In this document: positions 53,583 to 61,855 of the stretch, piece after piece
How the letters are laid out: every line of letters begins with the position of its first letter
Numbering within the stretch: the stretch's first letter is position 1
From: Rhizobium phaseoli
Lineage (GTDB): Bacteria > Pseudomonadota > Alphaproteobacteria > Rhizobiales > Rhizobiaceae
Direction of reading: 5' to 3'
Assembly: GCF_003985125.1 (NCBI RefSeq)
Contig: NZ_ML133573.1
Location: 62,001 to 126,000, forward strand
DNA: 64,000 nt
Made by a program: the position numbers and the translations under genes
The notes under the pieces: model-generated
What the model saw: only the letters and a program-made list of their open reading frames with translations
Told to the model about the DNA's origin: nothing
Databases searched by the model: none

Positions 53583-55772
53583 ATGGTAACGATCCTGCGG
53601 GATGATGGTGCGGAAATCTACGAGACCAAGGGCGGGATATCAGTCACGCGGCAGCGGCGGGCGATCCCCTACAGCGACGCGGTTTCTTCCTATGTCGACA
53701 AGCTCGACGAGCGCCGCGGCGCGGTGTTCTCGTCGAACTACGAATATCCGGGCCGCTATACGCGCTGGGATACCGCCGTCGTCGATCCGCCGCTCGGCAT
53801 CTCTTCTTTCGGGCGCGACGTCTGGATCGAAGCCTATAACGAGCGCGGCGAAGTGCTCCTCGGTTTCGTCACCGAGCGGCTGCAGACAGTGCCCGACCTT
53901 GTGCTCGGCGCTTCCTCCGTCCGCCGGCTCGACCTTTCCGTCAAGGCGCCGGACCGGGTGTTCACCGAAGAAGAGCGCTCGAAGATGCCGACGGTCTTCA
54001 CCGTGCTGCGCGCCGTCACCGACCTCTTCTATTCGCAGGCGGACGCAAGCCTCGGGCTCTACGGCGCCTTCGGCTACGACATCGCCTTCCAGTTCGACGC
54101 GATCGATCTGAAGCTGAAGCGGCCCTCCGACCAGCGCGACATGGTGCTCTACCTGCCGGACGAGATCCTGGTCGTCGACAATTACGCCGCCAAAGCCTGG
54201 ATCGACCGCTACGATTTCGAGAAAGGCGGCGTGACGACCGAGGGCAAGGCCGAGCAGATCGCCCCGGAGCCTTTCCAGCACACGGATGCCATTCCGCCGA
54301 AGAGCGACCATCGACCGGGCGAATATGCTGAGCTCGTCGTCAAGGCGAAGGAAAGCTTCCGCAAGGGTGATCTCTTCGAGGTCGTGCCCGGGCAGAAATT
54401 CATGGAGCGCTGCGAAAGCAAGCCTTCCGATATCTCGAAGCGGCTGAAGGCGATCAATCCGTCGCCCTATTCCTTCTTCATCAATCTCGGCAATCAGGAA
54501 TATCTGGTCGGCGCCTCGCCCGAAATGTTCGTGCGCGTCTCCGGCCGGCGCATCGAGACCTGCCCGATCTCGGGCACGATCAAACGCGGCGACGATCCGA
54601 TTGCCGACAGCGAACAGATCCTGAAGCTTTTGAATTCGAAGAAGGACGAATCCGAGCTGACCATGTGCTCGGACGTCGACCGCAACGATAAGAGCCGTGT
54701 GTGCGAACCGGGCTCGGTCAAGGTGATCGGCCGCCGGCAGATCGAGATGTATTCGCGTCTCATCCACACGGTCGACCATATCGAGGGGCGGCTGCGCGAC
54801 GACATGGACGCCTTTGACGGTTTCCTCAGCCACGCCTGGGCGGTGACGGTCACCGGCGCGCCAAAGCTGTGGGCGATGCGCTTCATCGAGAGCCATGAAA
54901 AGAGCCCGCGCGCATGGTATGGTGGAGCGATCGGCATGGTCGGCTTCAATGGCGACATGAATACCGGCCTGACGCTGCGCACCGTGCGCATCAAAGACGG
55001 CATCGCCGAAGTGCGCGCTGGTGCGACACTGCTCAACGATTCCGACCCGCACGAAGAAGAAGCCGAAACCGAATTGAAGGCCTCTGCCATGCTTTCCGCC
55101 ATCCGAGACGCCAAGACCGGCAATTCCGGCAAGATCCAGCGCGACGTCGCGAGCGTCGGCAAGGGCGTCAGCATCCTGCTCATCGACCATGAGGACAGCT
55201 TCGTCCACACGCTCGCCAATTATTTCCGCCAGACGGGGGCCACGGTTTCGACCGTGCGCACGCCGGTGCCGGAGGAGCTTTTCGACCGTCTGAATCCGGA
55301 TCTCGTTGTCTTGTCGCCCGGGCCGGGCACGCCCAAGGATTTCGACTGCAAGGCGACGATCAAAAAGGCGCGCGCGCGCAATCTGCCGATCTTCGGCGTC
55401 TGCCTCGGCCTTCAGGCAATCGCCGAAGCCTATGGCGGGGAACTGCGCCATCTGGCGCTGCCGATGCACGGCAAGCCCTCGCGCATCCGTGTGCTGGAGC
55501 CGGGCATCGTCTTCTCCGGCCTCGCCAGGGAGGTGACGGTCGGCCGCTACCACTCGATCTTCGCCGATCCCTCGACGCTGCCGGCCGAGTTTATCATCAC
55601 GGCAGAGAGTGAGGACGGCACGATTATGGGCATCGAGCACGCCAAGGAGCCGATCGCGGCGGTGCAGTTCCACCCGGAATCGATCATGACGCTCGGCGGT
55701 GATGCCGGCATGCGGATGATCGAGAATGTCGTCGCGCATCTGGCGCGCAAGGTGAAGACCAAGGCTGCCTGA
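53583..55772 (+). CDS. trpE: Anthranilate synthase, fused TrpE and TrpG
   Basis: Converts chorismate and glutamine to anthranilate, the first step of tryptophan synthesis. The 729-residue chain fuses the chorismate-binding component ([44 protein letters not shown]) to a class I glutamine amidotransferase ([11 protein letters not shown], catalytic Cys in [10 protein letters not shown]-terminal HPES triad part). This trpE(G) fusion is typical of rhizobia. GGAGTGG precedes the ATG. Expression is controlled by the trpL attenuator just upstream. Confidence 0.96.
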   Translation: MVTILRDDGAEIYETKGGISVTRQRRAIPYSDAVSSYVDKLDERRGAVFSSNYEYPGRYTRWDTAVVDPPLGISSFGRDVWIEAYNERGEVLLGFVTERLQTVPDLVLGASSVRRLDLSVKAPDRVFTEEERSKMPTVFTVLRAVTDLFYSQADASLGLYGAFGYDIAFQFDAIDLKLKRPSDQRDMVLYLPDEILVVDNYAAKAWIDRYDFEKGGVTTEGKAEQIAPEPFQHTDAIPPKSDHRPGEYAELVVKAKESFRKGDLFEVVPGQKFMERCESKPSDISKRLKAINPSPYSFFINLGNQEYLVGASPEMFVRVSGRRIETCPISGTIKRGDDPIADSEQILKLLNSKKDESELTMCSDVDRNDKSRVCEPGSVKVIGRRQIEMYSRLIHTVDHIEGRLRDDMDAFDGFLSHAWAVTVTGAPKLWAMRFIESHEKSPRAWYGGAIGMVGFNGDMNTGLTLRTVRIKDGIAEVRAGATLLNDSDPHEEEAETELKASAMLSAIRDAKTGNSGKIQRDVASVGKGVSILLIDHEDSFVHTLANYFRQTGATVSTVRTPVPEELFDRLNPDLVVLSPGPGTPKDFDCKATIKKARARNLPIFGVCLGLQAIAEAYGGELRHLALPMHGKPSRIRVLEPGIVFSGLAREVTVGRYHSIFADPSTLPAEFIITAESEDGTIMGIEHAKEPIAAVQFHPESIMTLGGDAGMRMIENVVAHLARKVKTKAA

Positions 55773-55897
55773 CAGCAGTTGCCCCTGGCCCTTCCTGCTT
55801 GCGGGAGGGGCGGGGCGGGCATTCCAACGGCAGAGCCTGGTTGACTTTATCGGACAAATCAGAACATTTCCGGAACGATCAACCGGGAATTATCGCC

Positions 55898-56137
55898 GTG
55901 GCCAATGCCGAGAAGTTCATCGTCCTTCCTTACCGCAAGAACCGCGGCAATCTCGTGCCGGGCGAAATGCGGCAGGCGTCGAATGCCGTCAGCGCGGAAA
56001 AGATCGCCTCGGCGATGGCTGAGCGTTTCGTCGGCGTCGCGGCCTATGCCGTCATCGTCGACGAGGAGACCGGCGACATGACCTCGCCGCGATTGCTCGC
56101 ACGATATGGTGAGATTGCTGATCTCAACGCTGCCTGA
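55898..56137 (+). CDS. Small conserved hypothetical protein
   Basis: A 79-residue protein if the GTG at 55898 (GGGAA upstream) is used; the start is uncertain because longer in-frame extensions exist. It opens MANAEKFIVLPYRKNRGNL and contains AYAVIVDEETGDMTSPRLLARYGEI. No family or function is recognised, but the composition is that of a soluble folded protein. It lies 14 bases before the DUF2161 gene and may be cotranscribed with it. Confidence 0.6.
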   Translation: MANAEKFIVLPYRKNRGNLVPGEMRQASNAVSAEKIASAMAERFVGVAAYAVIVDEETGDMTSPRLLARYGEIADLNAA

Positions 56138-56151
56138 GGCGCTATTTTCTG

Positions 56152-56829
56152 ATGGAGACCTCACTCTACCTGCCGGTCAAAGCGTTTCTGGAAGCGGCGG
56201 GTTATGTGGTCAAGGGGGAGGTCGGCGGATGCGATCTCGTGGGTTTAAGCGACAGTGAGCCGCCTGTTGTGGTGATCTGCGAACTCAAGCTTTCCTTCAA
56301 TCTCGAACTTCTGCTCCAGGCGGTCGACCGGGCGTCGATGAGCGACGAAGTCTGGATCGCGGCGCGCGTTTCGGCGAAGGGGCGCGGGCGGGAAGCCGAT
56401 AAACGCTACCGCGACCTCTGCCGGCGGCTTGGCATCGGCATGCTCGGCGTCTCCGACGGCGGCGAGGTCAGCGTCATCGTCAGTTCCGTCTCGCCGATGC
56501 CGCGCACCAATCCGAAGCGGCGCACGCGCCTCGTCAGGGAGCACCAGCGCCGCCGCGGCGATCCTGCCGTCGGCGGCGGCTCACGTGCGCCGATCATGAC
56601 GGCCTATCGACAACAGGCGCTGCTCTGCGCGGCGGCGCTCGACCAGGGCGTAGCGCGGCCGCGGGATATGAAGGCGCTTACGCCCAATGCAGGCCGGATC
56701 CTGCTCGACAATGTCTATGGATGGTTCGAGCGCAAGGAGAAGGGCGTCTACGCGCTGACGCCGGCCGGGCAGGCCGCGCTCCTGCGCTGGCCGCAGCCTG
56801 TCGCCGATCCCGCTCCGGATTCCCTATAG
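56152..56829 (+). CDS. DUF2161 protein, putative PD-(D/E)XK nuclease-fold
   Basis: A 225-residue protein. GGCDLVGL followed by VVVICELKLSFNLELLLQAVDR gives a D...E-x-K arrangement like the nuclease-fold active site, with QAVDR as a supporting motif. The C-terminal half (PIMTAYRQQALLCAAALDQ onward) looks like a winged-helix domain. The family is annotated as a putative PD-(D/E)XK phosphodiesterase; no substrate is known. A terminator lies about 100 bases downstream. Confidence 0.82.
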   Translation: METSLYLPVKAFLEAAGYVVKGEVGGCDLVGLSDSEPPVVVICELKLSFNLELLLQAVDRASMSDEVWIAARVSAKGRGREADKRYRDLCRRLGIGMLGVSDGGEVSVIVSSVSPMPRTNPKRRTRLVREHQRRRGDPAVGGGSRAPIMTAYRQQALLCAAALDQGVARPRDMKALTPNAGRILLDNVYGWFERKEKGVYALTPAGQAALLRWPQPVADPAPDSL

Positions 56830-56927
56830 TTTGCCGCCACTGCTTTTCCGTGGCGGGCGGCAGCTGTGAACGACGCGTCATTCTCTTTGACAAATCCGGC
56901 ATCATCGCCCATATCACCCTCAACCCC

Positions 56928-56959
56928 ACCGCCTGCGCGATATTCGCGCGGGCGGTTTT
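56928..56959 (+). terminator. Rho-independent terminator
   Basis: ACCGCC-TGCGCG-ATATT-CGCGCG-GGCGGT, a nearly continuous 12-bp stem, ends in TTTT. It separates the DUF2161 gene from the cation transporter; it could also act as an attenuator in the leader of the latter. Confidence 0.7.
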
Positions 56960-57011
56960 GCATTTCAATGGCTTGGATCCTGCAATTCATTCGCAACCGC
57001 AGGAGGACGAT

Positions 57012-57926
57012 ATGAGCGACCACGGCGATCTTACGGTTCGGAATCTGGCGATGTGGGGGATCCCGCTGTCGCTCGGCGTCATGGGCTTGAAGATGGTGGC
57101 CTGGTGGGTCACCGGATCGGTGGCGCTGCTGTCGGACGGGCTTGAATCGACGGTGAATGTCGTTGCCGCCTTCATTGCCTTCTTCGTTATCCGCTATGCG
57201 CAGAAGCCCGCCGATCACGACCATCCCTTCGGCCATCACAAGGCGGAATATCTATCCGCCGTCACCGAGGGCGCGTTGATCGTGGTCGCGGCGCTGTTGA
57301 TCGTCAACGAGGCGATCGGTTATCTCGCCGAACCGCGCATGCTCGATGCGCCCGTACTTGGCCTGGCGATCAATTTCGCGGCCGGCGTCATCAATGCGGT
57401 CTGGGCACGGCTGTTGATCCGGACAGGGCGCAAATATCGATCGGCAGCACTGGCTGCGGACGGGCAGCATATCATGTCCGACGTGGTGACCTCGGTCGGC
57501 GTGCTCATCGGCCTGCTGCTGGCGCTTGCCACCGGTTATGCGATCTTCGACCCGGTGCTTGCCATCCTCGTTGCCGTCAACATCCTATATCAGGGCTGGA
57601 AGGTGATCTCGCAATCGATCGGCGGTCTGATGGACCAGGCCGTCACCCCGCAGGAAGAAGAAGCGATCAAGCAGGCGATCGCCACCCATGCGGCAGGCTC
57701 GATCGGTGTGCATGATCTGAAGACCAGGCGGGCGGGCACCGTCACTTTCATCGATTTTCACATGGTGGTGCCGGGGACTATGTCCGTGCGGCAGGCGCAT
57801 GATATATGCGACCGCCTTGAGGATGCCATCAGGACCGTGCATGAGGGCGCCAAAATAGCCATTCATGTGGAGCCGGAGGGCGAAAAGGCCCATGGCATCC
57901 GCGTCAAAGTCGTCAAGGAGGCATGA
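57012..57926 (+). CDS. Cation diffusion facilitator transporter
   Basis: Inner-membrane divalent-metal exporter of 304 residues in the CDF family. It has several membrane segments. The first metal site is [14 protein letters not shown] and the second is [15 protein letters not shown], and the [15 protein letters not shown] loop lies between helices. The C-terminal cytoplasmic domain ([37 protein letters not shown]) is the regulatory metal-binding fold. Metal preference (Zn, Fe, Mn or Co) is not decidable. AGGAGG precedes the ATG. Its stop overlaps the queF start. Confidence 0.9.
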   Translation: MSDHGDLTVRNLAMWGIPLSLGVMGLKMVAWWVTGSVALLSDGLESTVNVVAAFIAFFVIRYAQKPADHDHPFGHHKAEYLSAVTEGALIVVAALLIVNEAIGYLAEPRMLDAPVLGLAINFAAGVINAVWARLLIRTGRKYRSAALAADGQHIMSDVVTSVGVLIGLLLALATGYAIFDPVLAILVAVNILYQGWKVISQSIGGLMDQAVTPQEEEAIKQAIATHAAGSIGVHDLKTRRAGTVTFIDFHMVVPGTMSVRQAHDICDRLEDAIRTVHEGAKIAIHVEPEGEKAHGIRVKVVKEA

Positions 57927-58390
57927 TGCCGAATACCGATGTTTCCAGCCTGTCGATGCTGGGCCAGCAGACCGAAACCGCCAATTCACCGGAGGAGGCG
58001 GTGCTTGAAAAAGTGCCGTCCAACCATGCTGGCACCGATTATGTCGTGCGTTTCACCGCGCCGGAATTCACCTCCCTCTGCCCGATGACCGGACAGCCCG
58101 ATTTTGCCCATATCGTCATCGATTACATTCCGAGCGAATGGCTGGTGGAATCGAAGTCGCTGAAGCTGTTCCTGCATTCGTTCCGCAATCACGGCGCCTT
58201 TCACGAAGACTGCTCGATCTATATCGCCAAGCGCATTGTCGAACTGCTCGATCCCAAGTGGCTCAGGATCGGCGCCTACTGGTATCCGCGCGGCGGCATT
58301 CCGATCGACGTCTTCTGGCAGACCGGCAAGCCGCCGGAAGGCGTGTGGCTGCCGGAGCAGGGCGTTGCTACCTATCGCGGACGTGGGTGA
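57923..58390 (+). CDS. queF: NADPH-dependent 7-cyano-7-deazaguanine reductase (QueF)
   Basis: Reduces preQ0 to preQ1 in queuosine synthesis; 155 residues, the short unimodular type. The catalytic Cys is in [14 protein letters not shown], and the QueF motif region [22 protein letters not shown] is intact. The start overlaps the transporter stop (ATGATG), with AAGGAGG upstream, so the two genes are translationally coupled. Confidence 0.95.
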   Translation: MMPNTDVSSLSMLGQQTETANSPEEAVLEKVPSNHAGTDYVVRFTAPEFTSLCPMTGQPDFAHIVIDYIPSEWLVESKSLKLFLHSFRNHGAFHEDCSIYIAKRIVELLDPKWLRIGAYWYPRGGIPIDVFWQTGKPPEGVWLPEQGVATYRGRG

Positions 58391-58528
58391 GCCACGGTGC
58401 CGCCAAAGGCGGCAGCAATCAATCCAGTGGATCGATTGCAGTGGCGAACGCCCGGAGCTTAAGCGAAGGGCCGGGATACGGTGCGGCAATCGAATACCAA
58501 TTGCCGCACATTCCTTACCTGTTGAAGC

Positions 58529-59308
58529 TCACACATCCGTAACGTCGCCGGACGAGTCATCGCTGTAATCGTCGCCATCATCGTAATCGGCCTGCTGCAG
58601 ATTGTCATCATTGCTATCGTCGGCGGCATTGTCGGACGCCTGGCGGGTGTCGTCATTGCCGAAATAATTGTTGATGACCGTTTCCTCGGTGGGCGCGCTG
58701 GCGTTGCCGAAGGGATTGGCGCCGAAGGGCGAGCCCCATCCGAGCGAGGACATGTGGTTGCCGAAGATGCCGCTCAGCGAATTGGCAAGCAGCATGCCGC
58801 CGGCAACGCCCGCTGCCGTACCGAGCGCGCCGCGCAGGAAGCTGCCGCCTGCCGATGGTGCATAGGCCTGCTGGCTCCAGGGGCCGGTCGGCTGTTGCGG
58901 CATCTGGCGAGCGCTGCTGTCGTAGCCGCGGGGTTCGTCATAGGTGCGGGAGGGCTGGCCCCAGGGACCGGGATTGGCAGGGCTGGAGGGAACCGGAGCG
59001 GGCTGCTGCGTCTGGGTGTTGCCGAAGATCGAGCTCAGGAAGCCGCCGCCCTGTTCGGCCTGACGGTGTTCACTGCTGCCGGCTTCCAGCTGGCGGACGT
59101 GTTCCTCGAGTTCCTTGATATGATTGGCGGCCGCCTCCAGCCCTTTTTCCTGAACGATCACGGCTTGAGCCAGATAATAGGTGGCGGAGGGCTGTTGCCG
59201 CGTTGCCTGGTCGATCAGGGCCTCGGCCTCGCTGTCGCGCGGCGTGGCCGCGGCGGTGCGTACGCGGTCGAACAGGGCGGTCAGCAATTGGCGTTCTTCG
59301 GGTGACAT
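58529..59308 (-). CDS. DUF2076 family protein
   Basis: A 259-residue protein. The N-terminal MSPEERQLLTALFDRVRTAA and a helical region (AANHIKELEEHVRQLEA) are typical of DUF2076. A proline/glutamine-rich stretch and the glycine-rich segment GGSFLRGALGTAAGVAGGMLLANSL follow, then a strongly acidic C-terminus (DDGDDYSDDSSGDVTD). It is probably membrane-associated through the glycine-rich segment. Function unknown. AGGAG precedes the ATG at 59308. Confidence 0.85.
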   Translation of the reverse strand: MSPEERQLLTALFDRVRTAAATPRDSEAEALIDQATRQQPSATYYLAQAVIVQEKGLEAAANHIKELEEHVRQLEAGSSEHRQAEQGGGFLSSIFGNTQTQQPAPVPSSPANPGPWGQPSRTYDEPRGYDSSARQMPQQPTGPWSQQAYAPSAGGSFLRGALGTAAGVAGGMLLANSLSGIFGNHMSSLGWGSPFGANPFGNASAPTEETVINNYFGNDDTRQASDNAADDSNDDNLQQADYDDGDDYSDDSSGDVTDV

Positions 59309-59536
59309 GTCTTGTCTCCTGTTATTTCGGACGGCATTGCCGCGTGAGGGTGAGGTAGGAAGCGATTCAGGCTTTTCAAAGCCTTTCACCGTTACATTTC
59401 AGTAAGGCTTGCGGAACGGCGCGCGGCTTCTTAAGGATATCTCCACCGCTTCGGTGCCTTGTGTTTTTCCCGCATTGTTTTAGGCATTGAGTCGCACTAT
59501 GTGCGAGGAACCCGAATTCATCTCCGAGAGGTTCGA

Positions 59537-60121
59537 ATGAACGACGAAGAACAGGACGACAAGACGAAGGAACTGCCGCTCGGCAAGGAAACGGAGGCGA
59601 ATCTTTTCAAGTCGCGTTCGATCTTCATCTATGGACCGATCAATCAGGAACTGGCGCAGAAGGTCTGCTCGCAGCTCGTGGCGCTTGCTGCAGCCAGCGA
59701 CGACGACATCCGCATCTATGTCAATTCGCCCGGCGGCCATGTCGAGTCCGGCGATTCCATCCATGACATGGTCAAGTTCATCAAGCCGAAGGTGTGGATG
59801 ATCGGCACGGGCTGGGTTGCCTCGGCCGGCGCGCTGATCTATGTCGCCGCTCCGAAAGAGCAGCGCCTCTGCCTGCCGAACACGCGCTTCCTGCTGCACC
59901 AACCGTCGGGCGGCACGCGTGGCATGGCATCCGACATCGAGATCCAGGCACGCGAGATCATCAAGATGAACGAGCGCCTGAACAAGATCATGGCGGCGGC
60001 CACCGGCCAGCCGCTCGACAAGATCGCCAAGGACACGGACCGCGACTACTGGCTTTCTGCCGAAGAAGCGAAGGATTATGGCCTCGTCTCGCGGATCGTC
60101 ACGTCGCAGGCCGACATCTGA
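59537..60121 (+). CDS. ClpP-like serine protease (Clp proteolytic-subunit family)
   Basis: A 194-residue ClpP-family protein. The catalytic Ser is in [14 protein letters not shown] (ClpP usually GQAASMGA), the His in FLLHQPSGG, and the Asp region is [21 protein letters not shown], so the triad appears intact. The altered serine loop and the N-terminus ([34 protein letters not shown]) set it apart from housekeeping ClpP. It resembles the ClpP paralogues annotated in rhizobia as ATP-dependent Clp protease proteolytic subunit. GAGAGG precedes the ATG at 59537. A strong terminator follows. Confidence 0.85.
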   Translation: MNDEEQDDKTKELPLGKETEANLFKSRSIFIYGPINQELAQKVCSQLVALAAASDDDIRIYVNSPGGHVESGDSIHDMVKFIKPKVWMIGTGWVASAGALIYVAAPKEQRLCLPNTRFLLHQPSGGTRGMASDIEIQAREIIKMNERLNKIMAAATGQPLDKIAKDTDRDYWLSAEEAKDYGLVSRIVTSQADI

Positions 60122-60147
60122 GCTTTCCGAACCGGATCTGTTAAGAG

Positions 60148-60188
60148 CCGCCCTTGCCTGTGATCGCAGGCGAGGGCGGTTTGTTTTT
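60148..60188 (+). terminator. Terminator of the ClpP-like gene
   Basis: CCGCCCTTGCCTG and CAGGCGAGGGCGG form a 13-bp stem with one G-T pair, followed by TTTGTTTTT. Confidence 0.9.
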
Positions 60189-60311
60189 CGGGCAAGGCAG
60201 GACTGGCGGCCCTTGAAGAGATAGGGGCTGGACGGAAAGGGCCGAATCCGGGCTTGCGCGTGGCGCAACCATCATGCTCCATGCGCCATTCCCGCAGCTC
60301 GCGAGTCCGCC

Positions 60312-61511
60312 ATGCTCAAAGATTTTTCCGTCCAGGCCCTGTTCATGGGCCTGCTCACCGCTTTCGTCGGTTCGGCCAGCTCCTTCGCCGTCGTGCTGCA
60401 TGGATTGCGGGCCGTCGGCGCGACAGAGGTTCAGGCGGCCTCGGGGCTGATGGCACTGTCGATCTCCATGGGTGTCTGCGCGATCGTGCTCAGCGCCGCG
60501 ACGCGGTTGCCGATCAGCATTGCCTGGTCGACGCCGGGTGCGGCCTTGCTGGCAAGTACCGGGCCGGTCGAGGGCGGTTTCAATGCCGCGGTCGGGGCAT
60601 TCCTGGTCTGCGCCGTGCTGATCGTCATCGCCGGCCTGTTCAAGCCGCTTGGCCGCGCCGTCGCCGCCATTCCTGCGCCGCTGGCCAATGCGATGCTGTC
60701 CGGCGTGCTGATCGGCCTTTGCTTTGCACCGGTGAAGGCAATCGGCTTCAATCCGCTGTTCGGCCTGCCGATCGTTCTCGCCTGGATCGTCGTCGGCGCC
60801 TTCAAGCGGCTCTGGGCGGTGCCGGCGGCACTCGCAGCCTTCGTGTTGGTGCTGGCGTTCGGTGTCGATATTCCAGACGGTGCACTCGGTTCGCTGCAGC
60901 AGTCATTGGTGCCGACGGCGGAATTCGTCCGGCCGGTGTTCAGCCTCGCCGCTTTCATCTCGATCGCGCTGCCGCTCTTCATCGTTACGATGGCCTCGCA
61001 GAATATTCCCGGCATCGCGGTTCTGAAGGTCAATCACTACGATCCGAGGCCCGGTCCGCTCTTTGCCGTCACTGGCTTCTTCTCGCTGCTGTCGGCGCCG
61101 TTCGGCGGTCATGCCGTCAATCTGGCGGCGATCACCGCAGCCATGTGCGCCGGGCAGGATGCCCATGCCGATCCGAAGCGACGTTATTGGGCGTCGCTGA
61201 TCGCCGGCGTTGGTTACATCGTCCTCGGGTTGCTCGCCGGTGCGGTGACGGCCTTCGTCGCCTTGGCGCCTCCCGTTCTGATCGAGGCGGTGGCGGGGCT
61301 GGCGCTGGTCGGTGCGTTCTCGTCCTCGGCAATGTCGGCCTTTCAGGCGCCCGAATCGCGCGAGGCGGCGGCGATCACCTTTCTCGTCACGGCATCCGGC
61401 GTCTCCTTCGGCGGCATCTCAGGCGCCTTCTGGGGATTGATCGCGGGCGGGCTGATGCTCGCCCTGTCGCGACTGGTGAAGATGTCAAAAGATCGAGCTC
61501 AGCAGAGGTAG
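60312..61511 (+). CDS. BenE-family benzoate/H+ symporter-like transporter
   Basis: A 399-residue inner-membrane protein with about 12 hydrophobic segments. QALFMGLLTAFVGSASSFAVVLHGLRAVGAT, ISIAWSTPGAALLAS and IFVTMASQNIPGIAVLK-like FIVTMASQNIPGIAVLKVN are BenE family signatures. The family imports benzoate with protons, but no aromatic catabolic genes are near, so the substrate is uncertain. The gene is followed at once by the leu leader promoter. Confidence 0.88.
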   Translation: MLKDFSVQALFMGLLTAFVGSASSFAVVLHGLRAVGATEVQAASGLMALSISMGVCAIVLSAATRLPISIAWSTPGAALLASTGPVEGGFNAAVGAFLVCAVLIVIAGLFKPLGRAVAAIPAPLANAMLSGVLIGLCFAPVKAIGFNPLFGLPIVLAWIVVGAFKRLWAVPAALAAFVLVLAFGVDIPDGALGSLQQSLVPTAEFVRPVFSLAAFISIALPLFIVTMASQNIPGIAVLKVNHYDPRPGPLFAVTGFFSLLSAPFGGHAVNLAAITAAMCAGQDAHADPKRRYWASLIAGVGYIVLGLLAGAVTAFVALAPPVLIEAVAGLALVGAFSSSAMSAFQAPESREAAAITFLVTASGVSFGGISGAFWGLIAGGLMLALSRLVKMSKDRAQQR

Positions 61512-61536
61512 AGGAAACCTGGCGAGCCGCGAGGGC

Positions 61537-61565
61537 TTGCCAGTTTCGCTGGCCAAGGTTATAAG
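61537..61565 (+). promoter_or_regulatory. Promoter of the leuA leader
   Basis: TTGCCA (61537) and TATAAG (61560) with a 17-base spacer, near-consensus for a housekeeping promoter. The -10 ends 7 bases before the leader ATG, so the leader message is probably leaderless. Confidence 0.65.
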
Positions 61566-61572
61566 CGCGGCC

Positions 61573-61698
61573 ATGAAGACCTCTGGCGCCAAGATTTCCG
61601 ACACGATTGCACGCGGCCGCATCGCCCTGCGTGACGTCTCGCGCGCCCTGACCTCGCTTCTTCTCCTCGGCCTTACGCGCGGTTGCCGGGTCCTTTGA
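61573..61698 (+). CDS. Leucine leader peptide upstream of leuA
   Basis: A 41-codon frame, opening MKTSGAKISDTIARGR and ending with the cluster LTSLLLLGLTRGCRVL (five Leu codons within six, at 61657-61674). It lies 158 bases upstream of leuA, and its stop is the first part of a strong hairpin. Leucine-rich leaders before leuA are established in several alphaproteobacteria. No Shine-Dalgarno sequence precedes it; transcription is predicted to begin at its ATG. Confidence 0.75.
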   Translation: MKTSGAKISDTIARGRIALRDVSRALTSLLLLGLTRGCRVL

Positions 61699-61740
61699 GG
61701 AGCGCCCGGCGGCCGAAAGCCCGCCTGGCAATCGCTCCTC
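61697..61740 (+). other. leuA leader hairpin (putative attenuator)
   Basis: GAGGAGCG (61697-61704) pairs with CGCTCCTC (61733-61740), enclosing a second stem, GGCGG with CCGCC. The same GAGGAG can instead pair with CTCCTC at 61663-61668, which is two of the Leu codons. This gives the mutually exclusive structures needed for attenuation. No real T-tract follows, so the mode (Rho, translation or pausing) is open. Confidence 0.55.
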
Positions 61741-61855
61741 GCGACTCATTTTCAAAATTGACCTAATGACCGATGAAGGTCCGCATTTGTTTATCGCCAA
61801 GCCCGACGTGATCGGCTAAGAGGCGGAACAAATGCCGGGACGAGGAGACAAGACA

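Noticed and set aside
53640..55739. Antisense frame of about 700 codons opposite trpE(G)
   Set aside because: High GC at third positions of the sense gene leaves the opposite frame open; the translation is rich in Arg, Asp and His repeats with no domain.
55773..55830. GC-rich inverted stretch after trpE(G) as a terminator
   Set aside because: The arms pair only imperfectly and no T-tract follows.
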